From JBPCRW01 sp050996405 (lineage in GTDB: Bacteria; Acidobacteriota; Blastocatellia; Pyrinomonadales; Pyrinomonadaceae), in NCBI GenBank assembly GCA_050996405.1, contig JBPCRW010000024.1, forward strand, positions 1 to 5,525: a stretch of 5,525 nucleotides of DNA, read 5' to 3'. A program made the translations under genes and the position numbers. The notes under the pieces are model-generated. The model saw only the letters and a list, made by a program, of their open reading frames with translations, was not told the DNA's origin and did not search any database. Positions 1-5,127 of the stretch are shown piece after piece; positions within the stretch are counted from its first letter, which is position 1, and every line of letters begins with the position of its first letter.

Positions 1-171
1 TCCGAATTCGGCGAACAAGAAAAAGGCAGTTTAACGAAGGGCAAATTAGCGGATGTGACCGTTTTGTCACAGGACATTTTCACCGCGCCCGTTCCCGAAC
101 TGCCAAAAACACAAAGCATTTTAACCATTGTTGGCGGAAAAATCGTCCACGACGCGAGAATTTTAAAATAA
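1..171 (+). CDS. Amidohydrolase family protein, C-terminal end (partial)
   Basis: The first 56 codons read openly in frame 1 and end at TAA 169-171; the gene begins outside the window. The visible tail has the typical ending of metal-dependent amidohydrolases of the YtcJ / Amidohydro_3 type: a 'GSLTKGKLADVTVLSQDIF' segment (the family's 'G.L..GK.ADl.vld.d.f' strand), then 'TIVGGKIVHDARIL', the last strand pair of the small beta-sandwich domain. The catalytic barrel lies upstream, so metal ligands and substrate cannot be judged. It is followed after only 4 bases by the aminotransferase, suggesting cotranscription. It could be a deacetylase, an imidazolonepropionase-like enzyme or a general amidohydrolase. 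The family call is good; the substrate is unknown. Confidence 0.8.
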   Translation, partial: SEFGEQEKGSLTKGKLADVTVLSQDIFTAPVPELPKTQSILTIVGGKIVHDARILK

Positions 172-175
172 AATT

Positions 176-1480
176 ATGAATCCAATAGAACAAAAAACAA
201 CAGTTTCAGAAGCCGTGCGAAAGCACAAAGAATTTCTTTTTCCGGCAGTCGCCACTTATTATCAAGAGCCGCTTGCTTTGGTCAAAGGCGAAGGCGAATA
301 CGTTTGGGACGATGCGGGCAATCGTTATTTAGATTGTTTCGGCGGCGTTTTGACCGTCAGCGTCGGACACGCGAATCCGAAAATCAATGCGGCGATTATC
401 GAGCAGGTCAATAAAATTATGCACACTTCCGCTCTTTACGCGAATCCGAATCAATCGGATTTGGCGGAAAAGCTCGCCGAGATTACGCCCGGCGATTTGA
501 AGAAATCTTTCTTCACGTCGAGCGGAACGGAAGCTGATGACACGGCGATTATGGCGGCGAAACTCGCAACCGGCAGACAAGAAATCGTCGTCCTTCGTCA
601 CAGTTATTCAGGCAGAAGCGCGACCGCGCTTTCGTCAACCGGACATTCGACGTGGCGACCGCTGCCCGCGCAGGTTGCCGGAATTGTTCACGCCCGTGCG
701 CCATATTGTTACCGATGCCCGCTTCATTTAACGCCGACAAATTGCGGTCTGGCGTGCGCCGAAGATGTCAAAGACGTAATCGAAACGACGACGACCGGCG
801 AAATCGCGGCGTTTATGGGTGAACCGATTCTTGGCGTCGGCGGTTTCATCGTGCCGCCCGCCGGTTATTTTGAACGGGTCGAAGAAATCACACGTCAGCA
901 CGGCGGACTATTTATCGCCGACGAAGTGCAGACCGGCTGGGGACGCACGGGCGATAAATGGTTTGGCATCGAGCATTGGGACGTGAAACCCGACATCATC
1001 ACGTCGGCGAAAGGAATGGCGAACGGCGCGCCGATTGGCTGGACGATTGCGACGGCGGAAGTCGCCGACAAATTTCCCGGCTTGACGTTCGCCACTTTCG
1101 GCGGAAATCCCGTTTCAACCGCCGCCGCGCTCGCCGTTATCAAATTAATTGAAGACGAAGATTTGCGGACGAACTGCAAAGTCGTCGGCGATTATCTGCG
1201 CGAAAAATTGGAAGAATTAAAAGAAAAATATCCAATCATCGGCGACGTGCGCGGAATGGGTTTGATGCAGGGCATCGAACTCGTGAAAAACCGCGAGACG
1301 AAAGAGCCTGCGCCCGAAGCGGTTTTGAAAGTCTTTGAAGAAACCAAACGGCAAGGCGTTCTCATCGGCAAAGGCGGGCTTTACGGCAATGTCATTCGCA
1401 CGGGAATGATGCTCAATTCGACAAAGGATAATGTTAATGAGTTGATTGCGGCTTTGGATAAAGGTTTTGCTCTGTGCTAG
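176..1480 (+). CDS. Class III PLP aminotransferase, AGXT2 / 3-aminoisobutyrate-pyruvate type
   Basis: This 434-residue protein is a full-length fold-type I, class III (omega) aminotransferase. Visible signatures are 'SSGTEA' at residues 115-120 (PLP phosphate loop), 'HSYSGRS' at 142-148, 'GEPILGVGG' at 215-223, 'IADEVQTGWGRTG' at 247-259 with Asp249 contacting the PLP ring nitrogen, and 'TSAKGMANGAPIG' at 276-288 with Lys279 as the Schiff-base lysine. Known AGXT2-like relatives move amino groups from alanine, beta-alanine or 3-aminoisobutyrate to glyoxylate or pyruvate. The hydA gene downstream favours a role late in reductive pyrimidine breakdown, but that is inference; substrate cannot be read from sequence. 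A CxxC-x8-C-x3-C cluster (Cys178, 181, 190, 194) sits in the loop before the helix at about 197. The ATG at 176 follows the previous stop by 4 bases and gives a normal N-terminus. It has no Shine-Dalgarno, only an A/T-rich leader. Confidence 0.92.
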   Translation: MNPIEQKTTVSEAVRKHKEFLFPAVATYYQEPLALVKGEGEYVWDDAGNRYLDCFGGVLTVSVGHANPKINAAIIEQVNKIMHTSALYANPNQSDLAEKLAEITPGDLKKSFFTSSGTEADDTAIMAAKLATGRQEIVVLRHSYSGRSATALSSTGHSTWRPLPAQVAGIVHARAPYCYRCPLHLTPTNCGLACAEDVKDVIETTTTGEIAAFMGEPILGVGGFIVPPAGYFERVEEITRQHGGLFIADEVQTGWGRTGDKWFGIEHWDVKPDIITSAKGMANGAPIGWTIATAEVADKFPGLTFATFGGNPVSTAAALAVIKLIEDEDLRTNCKVVGDYLREKLEELKEKYPIIGDVRGMGLMQGIELVKNRETKEPAPEAVLKVFEETKRQGVLIGKGGLYGNVIRTGMMLNSTKDNVNELIAALDKGFALC

Positions 1481-1493
1481 TCAGAAAATTTTC

Positions 1494-1500
1494 GGGAGAA
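1494..1500 (+). promoter_or_regulatory. Ribosome binding site of the M23-like peptidase gene
   Basis: GGGAGAA lies about 9 bases before the ATG at 1508, separated by an A-rich spacer. It supports that start and stands out because several neighbouring genes lack any purine-rich Shine-Dalgarno. Confidence 0.6.
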
Positions 1501-1507
1501 ATAAAAA

Positions 1508-2491
1508 ATGAGGAAAATCATATTTTTATTCGCCTTTGCGTTGTTTTTTGCAGCAACAATTTTCGGACAAACGGCTTCGGAAAAAGTTCAAAAAACGGCG
1601 GAGTTTTTCGCTTCGGCTTATAACGCGAACGACTACGCGCAAATTGAAGCACAGTTTAACGCGCAAATGAAGACGGCTGTGCCGGACGAAAAATTGAAAG
1701 CGTTTTTGGACGATTTGAAAAGTCAATTCGGAAATATTTCAAAACTCGGCACGCCCGATTTCGTCGCTCCGACCGTTGCTAAATTTCCCGCCGAATTTGA
1801 ACGCGGAAAAATGGTTTTGCTCGTCGCGTTGGACGCGGAAGGAAAAATCGGCGGTCTCAGCGTTACCGCGCCGCCTTCGACAAAACCGAAAAATACTTCG
1901 CGCAATCAAACAAAACTGATTCTTCCGTTCAAAGGCGAATGGTTCGTCGTTTGGGGCGGCGATACGATTGAGCAAAATCAACATCAAGACGCGCCGAATC
2001 AGCGTTTCGCTTTCGATATTTTAAAGACGGACGCAACCGGCAAAACGCACAAAGGCGACGGCTCGGAAAACGAAGATTATTACGCTTTCGGTCAGGAAAT
2101 CACTGCGCCCGCCGACGGCGTTGTAACTTACGCGGTTGACGGCGTTCACGACAACAAACCGGGAGAAATGAATCGAATGTTCGTTCCCGGAAATATCGTC
2201 GTCATTAAACACGCCGAGAATGAATATTCGCTTTTCGCGCATCTCAAACAAAATTCGATTCGCGTTCGTGTCGGCGATAAAGTAAAGCAAGGTCAGATAA
2301 TCGGGCTGTGCGGAAACTCTGGAAATTCTTCCGAGCCGCACCTGCATTTTCAAGTCCAAAACACGCCGTTTTTTGCAGACGAAGGCAGTATGAAAGTTTT
2401 TTTTGAAAAGCTAACGGTTAAGCGCGACGGCAAAACCGAAACAAAAACCGATTATTCGCCCGTTAAAGGCGATATTGTCAGTCAAAATTAA
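1508..2491 (+). CDS. Secreted M23-like metallopeptidase with N-terminal DUF3887-like domain
   Basis: This 327-residue protein starts with a signal peptide: 'MRKII', a hydrophobic core to about residue 19, and likely cleavage near Gly20-Gln21. It should act in the periplasm or on the cell surface. Residues about 24-120 resemble the NTF2-like DUF3887 domain ('AEFFASAYNANDYAQIEAQFNAQM'-style start, given here only as a short family comparison). Residues about 155-290 form a LytM/M23 beta domain: Asp170 in 'QRFAFDI', 'ITAPADGVV' at 198-206, 'LFAHL' with His245, 'VGDKVKQGQIIGLCGNSG' at 255-272, and 'PHLHFQ' with His278 and His280. The family cuts peptidoglycan cross-bridges or, when degenerate, activates amidases. 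The usual first zinc ligand of HxxxD is not His; His159 may replace it. The start has a good Shine-Dalgarno and the stop lies 4 bases before the next ATG. The link to pyrimidine metabolism is unclear. Confidence 0.85.
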   Translation: MRKIIFLFAFALFFAATIFGQTASEKVQKTAEFFASAYNANDYAQIEAQFNAQMKTAVPDEKLKAFLDDLKSQFGNISKLGTPDFVAPTVAKFPAEFERGKMVLLVALDAEGKIGGLSVTAPPSTKPKNTSRNQTKLILPFKGEWFVVWGGDTIEQNQHQDAPNQRFAFDILKTDATGKTHKGDGSENEDYYAFGQEITAPADGVVTYAVDGVHDNKPGEMNRMFVPGNIVVIKHAENEYSLFAHLKQNSIRVRVGDKVKQGQIIGLCGNSGNSSEPHLHFQVQNTPFFADEGSMKVFFEKLTVKRDGKTETKTDYSPVKGDIVSQN

Positions 2492-2495
2492 ATTT

Positions 2496-3554
2496 ATGAA
2501 AGACAAATCAAAACAACCGGCGATTGCCGAATGGAAACGGCTTTACGAACTCGCCGCCGAACTGAAAAACCTCGCGCATTGGGAATGGATGGACGAGACG
2601 GAAATTTTCGGCGTGGAAAATCCTGACACAAAGGAAATCGGTTTTGTCAGCGCGATGGGAATGTTGGGCGAGCATCTTTCGGTCGGCGTTTATCTCGGCG
2701 CGAAAGGGCTTTACGGATTTTGGGATTTTCAGGAAGCGGGACTCGAAGCCGAACCTTTCGCGCTGTTTGAAATTCCGCAGCTTCAGATTTCGTTTGAAAA
2801 CCGCGAACAACTCGAAAAACAAGACCGCGACGTGATTAAAAAACTCGACTTAAAATTTCGCGGTTCGCAAAACTATCCGCTTTTTCGCAGTATCCGACCC
2901 GGATTTCTGCCGTGGTTTATCACGTCGGACGAAGCGCGAATGTTGATTTATGCGATTGAACAAGCTCTGGAAGTCGCGCCGCGAGTTCGTGAAAATCCCG
3001 AAATTTTGGACGACGAAAGCGACACGAAAAACGAAGTCGTGCTGATGCGCGGCGCGGAAAAGCAAGGCGCGAAATTAGTCTGGCGCGATGAACGGCGCGA
3101 GATTCAGCCGCCCGCCGAAGAAGAATTTACCATTGCGATTCCGCAAGGGTTAATTGACGAACTGAAAGCCTTTCCGCAGGCGAAAAATTTCGTTCTCGAA
3201 GCCGCTTTGTTTATTATGCCGAATCCAATCGCCGAAAAAGGCAAACGCCCGTATTTCCCGAAAATGCTGATGCTGGCTGACGGTCGAAGCGGGATGATTG
3301 CGGGTTTTCAACTGATTGCGCCGAAAGAAACTGATGCCGAAAACTACGTCGAAATCAGCCGCCATTTTTTTGAAGCCCTGCGAAAAACGGAAGTCCGCCC
3401 GCAGGAAATTCTGGTCGGCTCGGATTTGCTTTTCGATCTGCTCAAAGGCATCAATCAACAACTCAACATCAAACTCCGCCAAACCGATGATTTGCCTGCC
3501 GTCGAAGCCGCCAGAGAAGGCATGTTCGGCTTTTTCGGCGGTTTGCCTTTTTGA
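2496..3554 (+). CDS. Two-domain protein of unknown function (DUF7309/DUF6930-like)
   Basis: This 352-residue protein has no signal peptide or membrane segment and is probably cytosolic. Residues about 10-180 form one domain: 'WKRLYELAAELKNLAHWEWM' at 13-32, 'IFGVENPDTKEIGF' at 37-50, and 'MGMLGEHLSVGVYLG' at 54-68. From memory this resembles the family named DUF7309. Residues about 205-345 form a second alpha/beta domain containing 'RPQEILVGSDLLFDLL', resembling DUF6930. The pairing of these two domains is known, but no function is established to my knowledge and the names were not searched. I chose ATG 2496 rather than the in-frame TTG at 2475, which would overlap the peptidase gene. ATG gives a 4-base gap and a typical charged N-terminus. 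The C-terminus 'GMFGFFGGLPF' is glycine- and phenylalanine-rich. It is probably cotranscribed with the peptidase. Confidence 0.8.
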   Translation: MKDKSKQPAIAEWKRLYELAAELKNLAHWEWMDETEIFGVENPDTKEIGFVSAMGMLGEHLSVGVYLGAKGLYGFWDFQEAGLEAEPFALFEIPQLQISFENREQLEKQDRDVIKKLDLKFRGSQNYPLFRSIRPGFLPWFITSDEARMLIYAIEQALEVAPRVRENPEILDDESDTKNEVVLMRGAEKQGAKLVWRDERREIQPPAEEEFTIAIPQGLIDELKAFPQAKNFVLEAALFIMPNPIAEKGKRPYFPKMLMLADGRSGMIAGFQLIAPKETDAENYVEISRHFFEALRKTEVRPQEILVGSDLLFDLLKGINQQLNIKLRQTDDLPAVEAAREGMFGFFGGLPF

Positions 3555-3580
3555 TTTTATGGACATCGAACAGATTTTGC

Positions 3581-3585
3581 GAGGA
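3581..3585 (+). promoter_or_regulatory. Ribosome binding site of the coiled-coil protein gene
   Basis: GAGGA lies 9 bases before the ATG at 3595 and supports that start. A 10-codon open frame (3559-3591) overlaps it and ends 3 bases before the ATG. It could be a leader peptide, but nothing besides its position supports translation. Confidence 0.5.
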
Positions 3586-3594
3586 CAATAGCTT

Positions 3595-4203
3595 ATGACG
3601 ACTTCCGAATTGAAAGAACAAATATCTTCATTTACAGCAGAATATAAAAATGCGCTTGAGAGACAAACGCAAACTTTTTTAGAGTCTGAAAGATTGGAAC
3701 GCGATTTGAAAAAGCTGCAAAACGAAATTCAGCTTTCTAATGAAAATGAAGAAACAAATTCAGATGAAAGCGAAGATGAAAACGCGGAAATTATAGACTT
3801 GGAAGCCAAGCTGGAGAAATTAAAACTTGAGCTTTTATACGCTGAAAGTGAAGTCGAACTCGAAACCAGACAAACTCACGGGCGAGCTACGGAAAGTCAT
3901 ATCAAGGCGTTAGTCGGAACTGATGTAAATGTCCACAAATTAAGAAACAGAATTATTGACGGCAAAGCCTACATAAAAACCAAAAAGGCGGAAATAGGGC
4001 GCGAGCGCAGAGAAAATTGGGAAAAGCAAAAACAAAAAAGGACGCAGACGAAAATTCAACCCGAAAGCGACGCTCTTGTTGCTTTGCAAGAAAAATTAGA
4101 TTTGGCGGAACGCGAGAATTTAACGGCTAATGATGAAGTCGAAGTTCTGAAAACAAAATTGGAAACATTAAAACTGCTCGTCGCTTTGGTTAAAGCCGAA
4201 TAA
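3595..4203 (+). CDS. Hypothetical coiled-coil protein
   Basis: This 202-residue protein matches no family I recognise. It is almost entirely charged alpha-helix. Heptad-like leucine/isoleucine spacing is clear at Leu34, 38, 41, Ile45 and again at Ile66/Leu69, Leu73, 76, 80, with a further helix at about 156-200 ('LVALQEKLDLAEREN', 'VEVLKTKLETLKLLVALV'). An acidic, Asn/Glu/Ser-rich linker lies at 49-65. There is no signal peptide, membrane segment or catalytic motif. A structural, scaffold or filament-like cytosolic role is possible, but that is inference. Its DNA is much more A-rich than the neighbouring metabolic genes: bases 3601-3660 hold 19 G/C of 60, against 36 of 60 at 781-840 in the aminotransferase. 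It ends 11 bases before the displaced hydA head and may be an earlier newcomer to the locus. Confidence 0.75.
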   Translation: MTTSELKEQISSFTAEYKNALERQTQTFLESERLERDLKKLQNEIQLSNENEETNSDESEDENAEIIDLEAKLEKLKLELLYAESEVELETRQTHGRATESHIKALVGTDVNVHKLRNRIIDGKAYIKTKKAEIGRERRENWEKQKQKRTQTKIQPESDALVALQEKLDLAERENLTANDEVEVLKTKLETLKLLVALVKAE

Positions 4204-4214
4204 ATAAAAACAAT

Positions 4215-4279
4215 ATGAAAACACTAATCAAAAACGGACGAATCGTCACGGCGGTTGACGATTACCGCGCCGATATTTT
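4215..4279 (+). repeat. Direct repeat, left copy (hydA codons 1-22, att-like)
   Basis: This 65-base stretch matches 5063-5127 at 61 of 65 positions with no gaps. The differences fall in codons 7 (AAC/AAT), 10 (ATC/ATT), 11 (GTC/GTA) and 17 (TAC/TAT). All are third positions and all are synonymous. Similarity upstream of the ATG is only A/T-rich and not convincing. Confidence 0.9.
4241..4263. repeat. Perfect 8-base inverted repeat in the displaced hydA head
   Basis: Arms AATCGTCA (4241-4248) and TGACGATT (4256-4263) are perfectly complementary around a 7-base loop. In the intact hydA copy two synonymous changes (positions 5092 and 5095) replace both cytosines of the left arm, leaving one G-U wobble and one mismatch. 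A T-run follows only after about 12 bases on the plus strand, and CGTCCGTTTTT follows on the minus strand. It is therefore a poor canonical terminator, although it could weakly end toxin transcription. It may be chance within coding sequence. Confidence 0.4.
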
Positions 4280-4746
4280 TACGGATGCAAATTTGGATTG
4301 TCGGTTGTAAAATCTTCGGCGTTTGCGGCATCAAGCAGTTTGTTATCCGAAGCCAAAAAGATTGGAACGGGAAGCGCGGAATTTTGAAGCATATTTCCGG
4401 CATAAATTGCAGTTGCAAGTTGGATAGCATCGCCCGCGCGTAATGGATAAATTTCAAGAAGTTTTTGTGATTCGGCAATTATCGAATCGTTCAACTCAAG
4501 CAAATGATATTCGTTACTTGAAATTGTCGAAAAGTCTTTGGCAAAATCGTCATAATCAATTTGGCTGATTGTCGCTTCGCGCACGCGACGGTTAAAGGCA
4601 CTGAACACTTCGATGATACTTAGCTTTGCCGTGATAATCGAGTTGTTGGAAGCGGGCGAAACAAGATTTTGAAACCAGACGCTTCCGATTTCTCGGACAT
4701 GGCGTTTGACCAAAATACTGCTATCGGCGTAAAAAATTTGATTCAT
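4279..4746 (-). CDS. PIN-domain ribonuclease toxin (VapC-like), type II toxin-antitoxin system
   Basis: This 155-residue protein has the full set of PIN-domain acidic residues. Asp8 lies in 'YADSSILVK', Glu46 in 'SIIEVFSAF', Asp106 in 'RAGDAIQLATA', and Asp134 in 'LASDNKLLDAA', with Asp139 nearby. These residues normally bind Mg2+ or Mn2+ for RNA cleavage. Known VapC-type toxins cut tRNA or rRNA and are held inactive by the partner antitoxin; the target here cannot be read. Length and the C-terminus ('TTDNPNLHP') look complete, so it is not truncated even though its TAA stop straddles the junction with the hydA fragment. Its ATG overlaps the antitoxin stop in ATGA (4743-4746), implying translational coupling with the antitoxin made first. 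Plus-strand readthrough from the upstream genes would run antisense to it. Local composition is A/T-rich (18 G/C of 60 at 4501-4560). Confidence 0.88.
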   Translation of the reverse strand: MNQIFYADSSILVKRHVREIGSVWFQNLVSPASNNSIITAKLSIIEVFSAFNRRVREATISQIDYDDFAKDFSTISSNEYHLLELNDSIIAESQKLLEIYPLRAGDAIQLATAIYAGNMLQNSALPVPIFLASDNKLLDAANAEDFTTDNPNLHP

Positions 4747-5012
4747 CGAGATTCGCGGTCTTCGTTAATATAGTCGCCGAGAGGTTTTTCGGCTGAGAAA
4801 ATTTCGGCAAGTTCGGCGCGGCGTTCATTTGAAATTACATCGACGGTTTTGTCCGGCTGATTTTCCAATTTCAACGCTTTGCGGACTTTTGAATGCAGTG
4901 AGTTTTCGCTCGTGTGAATCGTTATCTCAACTTCCGAATGTTCAGGCAAATCGAGCGGCGCAATCGGGCGAAGCAAACCATTTTCATAAATTGCAGTAGT
5001 TGTTTGATTCAT
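4743..5012 (-). CDS. AF2212-like (DUF104) antitoxin
   Basis: This 89-residue protein begins with the hallmark of the AF2212-like antitoxin family: 'TAIYENGLLRPIAPLDLPEH' at residues 6-25, followed by 'EVEITI' at 27-32. This is a small beta-rich domain that commonly precedes PIN toxins in bacteria and archaea. Residues about 40-89 are charged and probably partly helical or disordered. The segment 'RRAELAEIFSAEKPLGDYI' near the C-terminus is the likely toxin-binding arm, by analogy with other antitoxins. The pair would form a tight complex that also represses its own promoter, though autoregulation is inferred. The ATG at 5012 is chosen because it precedes the family motif by the usual few residues; no Shine-Dalgarno is visible. 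It overlaps the toxin start by 4 bases. Confidence 0.85.
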   Translation of the reverse strand: MNQTTTAIYENGLLRPIAPLDLPEHSEVEITIHTSENSLHSKVRKALKLENQPDKTVDVISNERRAELAEIFSAEKPLGDYINEDRESR

Positions 5013-5021
5013 AACAATTTG

Positions 5022-5050
5022 ATAATAACGTAATTTTGACTGAAAAGAAA
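5022..5050 (-). promoter_or_regulatory. Candidate promoter of the antitoxin-toxin operon
   Basis: On the minus strand a TATTAT box (5027-5022) ends 9 bases before the antitoxin ATG. The hexamer at -35 distance (5050-5045, TTTCTT) is poor. If used, transcription would start at or very near the ATG, giving a nearly leaderless mRNA, which fits the missing Shine-Dalgarno. This is sequence resemblance only. Confidence 0.2.
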
Positions 5051-5064
5051 ATATTTAAAAATAT
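5051..5064. promoter_or_regulatory. Short palindrome over the hydA start
   Basis: ATATTT (5051-5056) and AAATAT (5059-5064) form a perfect 6-base inverted repeat with a 2-base spacer, reaching into the hydA ATG. In the 50-base space shared by the divergent antitoxin and hydA genes it could be an operator or simply an A/T-rich coincidence. A TTGACT at 5036-5041 is the only recognisable plus-strand -35-like hexamer; 17 bases downstream is AAATAT, overlapping the start codon. Confidence 0.15.
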
Positions 5065-5127
5065 GAAAACACTAATCAAAAATGGACGAATTGTAACGGC
5101 GGTTGACGATTATCGCGCCGATATTTT
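5063..5127 (+). repeat. Direct repeat, right copy (intact hydA head, att-like)
   Basis: This copy pairs with 4215-4279 (61 of 65 identical). At all four differing sites it has A or T where the displaced copy has C. Because it continues in frame into the full enzyme, this is the copy that now starts hydA. Confidence 0.9.

Larger units (their letters stand above)
4215..4310 (+). pseudogene. Displaced 5' fragment of hydA (dihydropyrimidinase)
   Basis: From ATG 4215, the first 21 codons encode exactly the same residues as the intact hydA at 5063 (MKTLIKNGRIVTAVDDYRAD and then Ile). Nucleotide matching continues two bases into codon 22 and stops at 4279. The frame then runs 10 more codons through antisense sequence of the toxin gene and ends at TAA 4308-4310. 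No metal-binding motif is present, so it cannot be an enzyme. Its position 11 bases after the preceding gene, in operon style, suggests this was the native start of hydA before the toxin-antitoxin cassette entered. A functional 31-residue peptide is unlikely. Confidence 0.8.
4280..5062 (-). mobile_element. Inserted toxin-antitoxin cassette bounded by hydA-head repeats
   Basis: The 783 bases between the two hydA heads hold exactly one minus-strand toxin-antitoxin pair and a 50-base promoter region. The left edge coincides with the toxin stop codon and the right edge with the hydA start. No integrase, transposase, terminal inverted repeat or short target duplication is visible, so the mode of entry is inferred. 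Possibilities are site-specific capture at the hydA 5' end with restoration of the gene, or homologous recombination with DNA from a related strain that already carried the cassette. Counting one repeat, the unit would be 848 bases. Confidence 0.55.

Noticed and set aside
1485..1494. Palindrome GAAAATTTTC just after the aminotransferase stop as a terminator
   Set aside because: It is only a 10-base A/T palindrome with no loop or T-run and lies beside the next gene's ribosome site, so an operon join is more likely.
2475..2495. Upstream TTG start extending the unknown two-domain gene by 7 codons
   Set aside because: It would overlap the end of the peptidase gene and add residues with no family resemblance; ATG 2496 fits the operon spacing better.
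3559..3591. Ten-codon open frame (MDIEQILRGQ) ending 3 bases before the coiled-coil gene
   Set aside because: It overlaps the Shine-Dalgarno and could be a leader peptide, but it has no ribosome site of its own and is too short to support.
4255..4443. Plus-strand open frame of 62 codons across the toxin gene
   Set aside because: It is antisense to a well-supported PIN toxin, starts out of frame with the hydA remnant and has no protein-like features.
4737..5012. Toxin and antitoxin both start with ATGAATCAAA
   Set aside because: A 10-base match at two start codons (both MNQ) is too short to show duplication; the proteins are unrelated after that.
4280..5062. Insertion sequence or integron cassette
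   Set aside because: There is no transposase or integrase, and no terminal inverted repeats or attC-like paired R/L sites. Only the hydA-derived direct repeats bound the insert.
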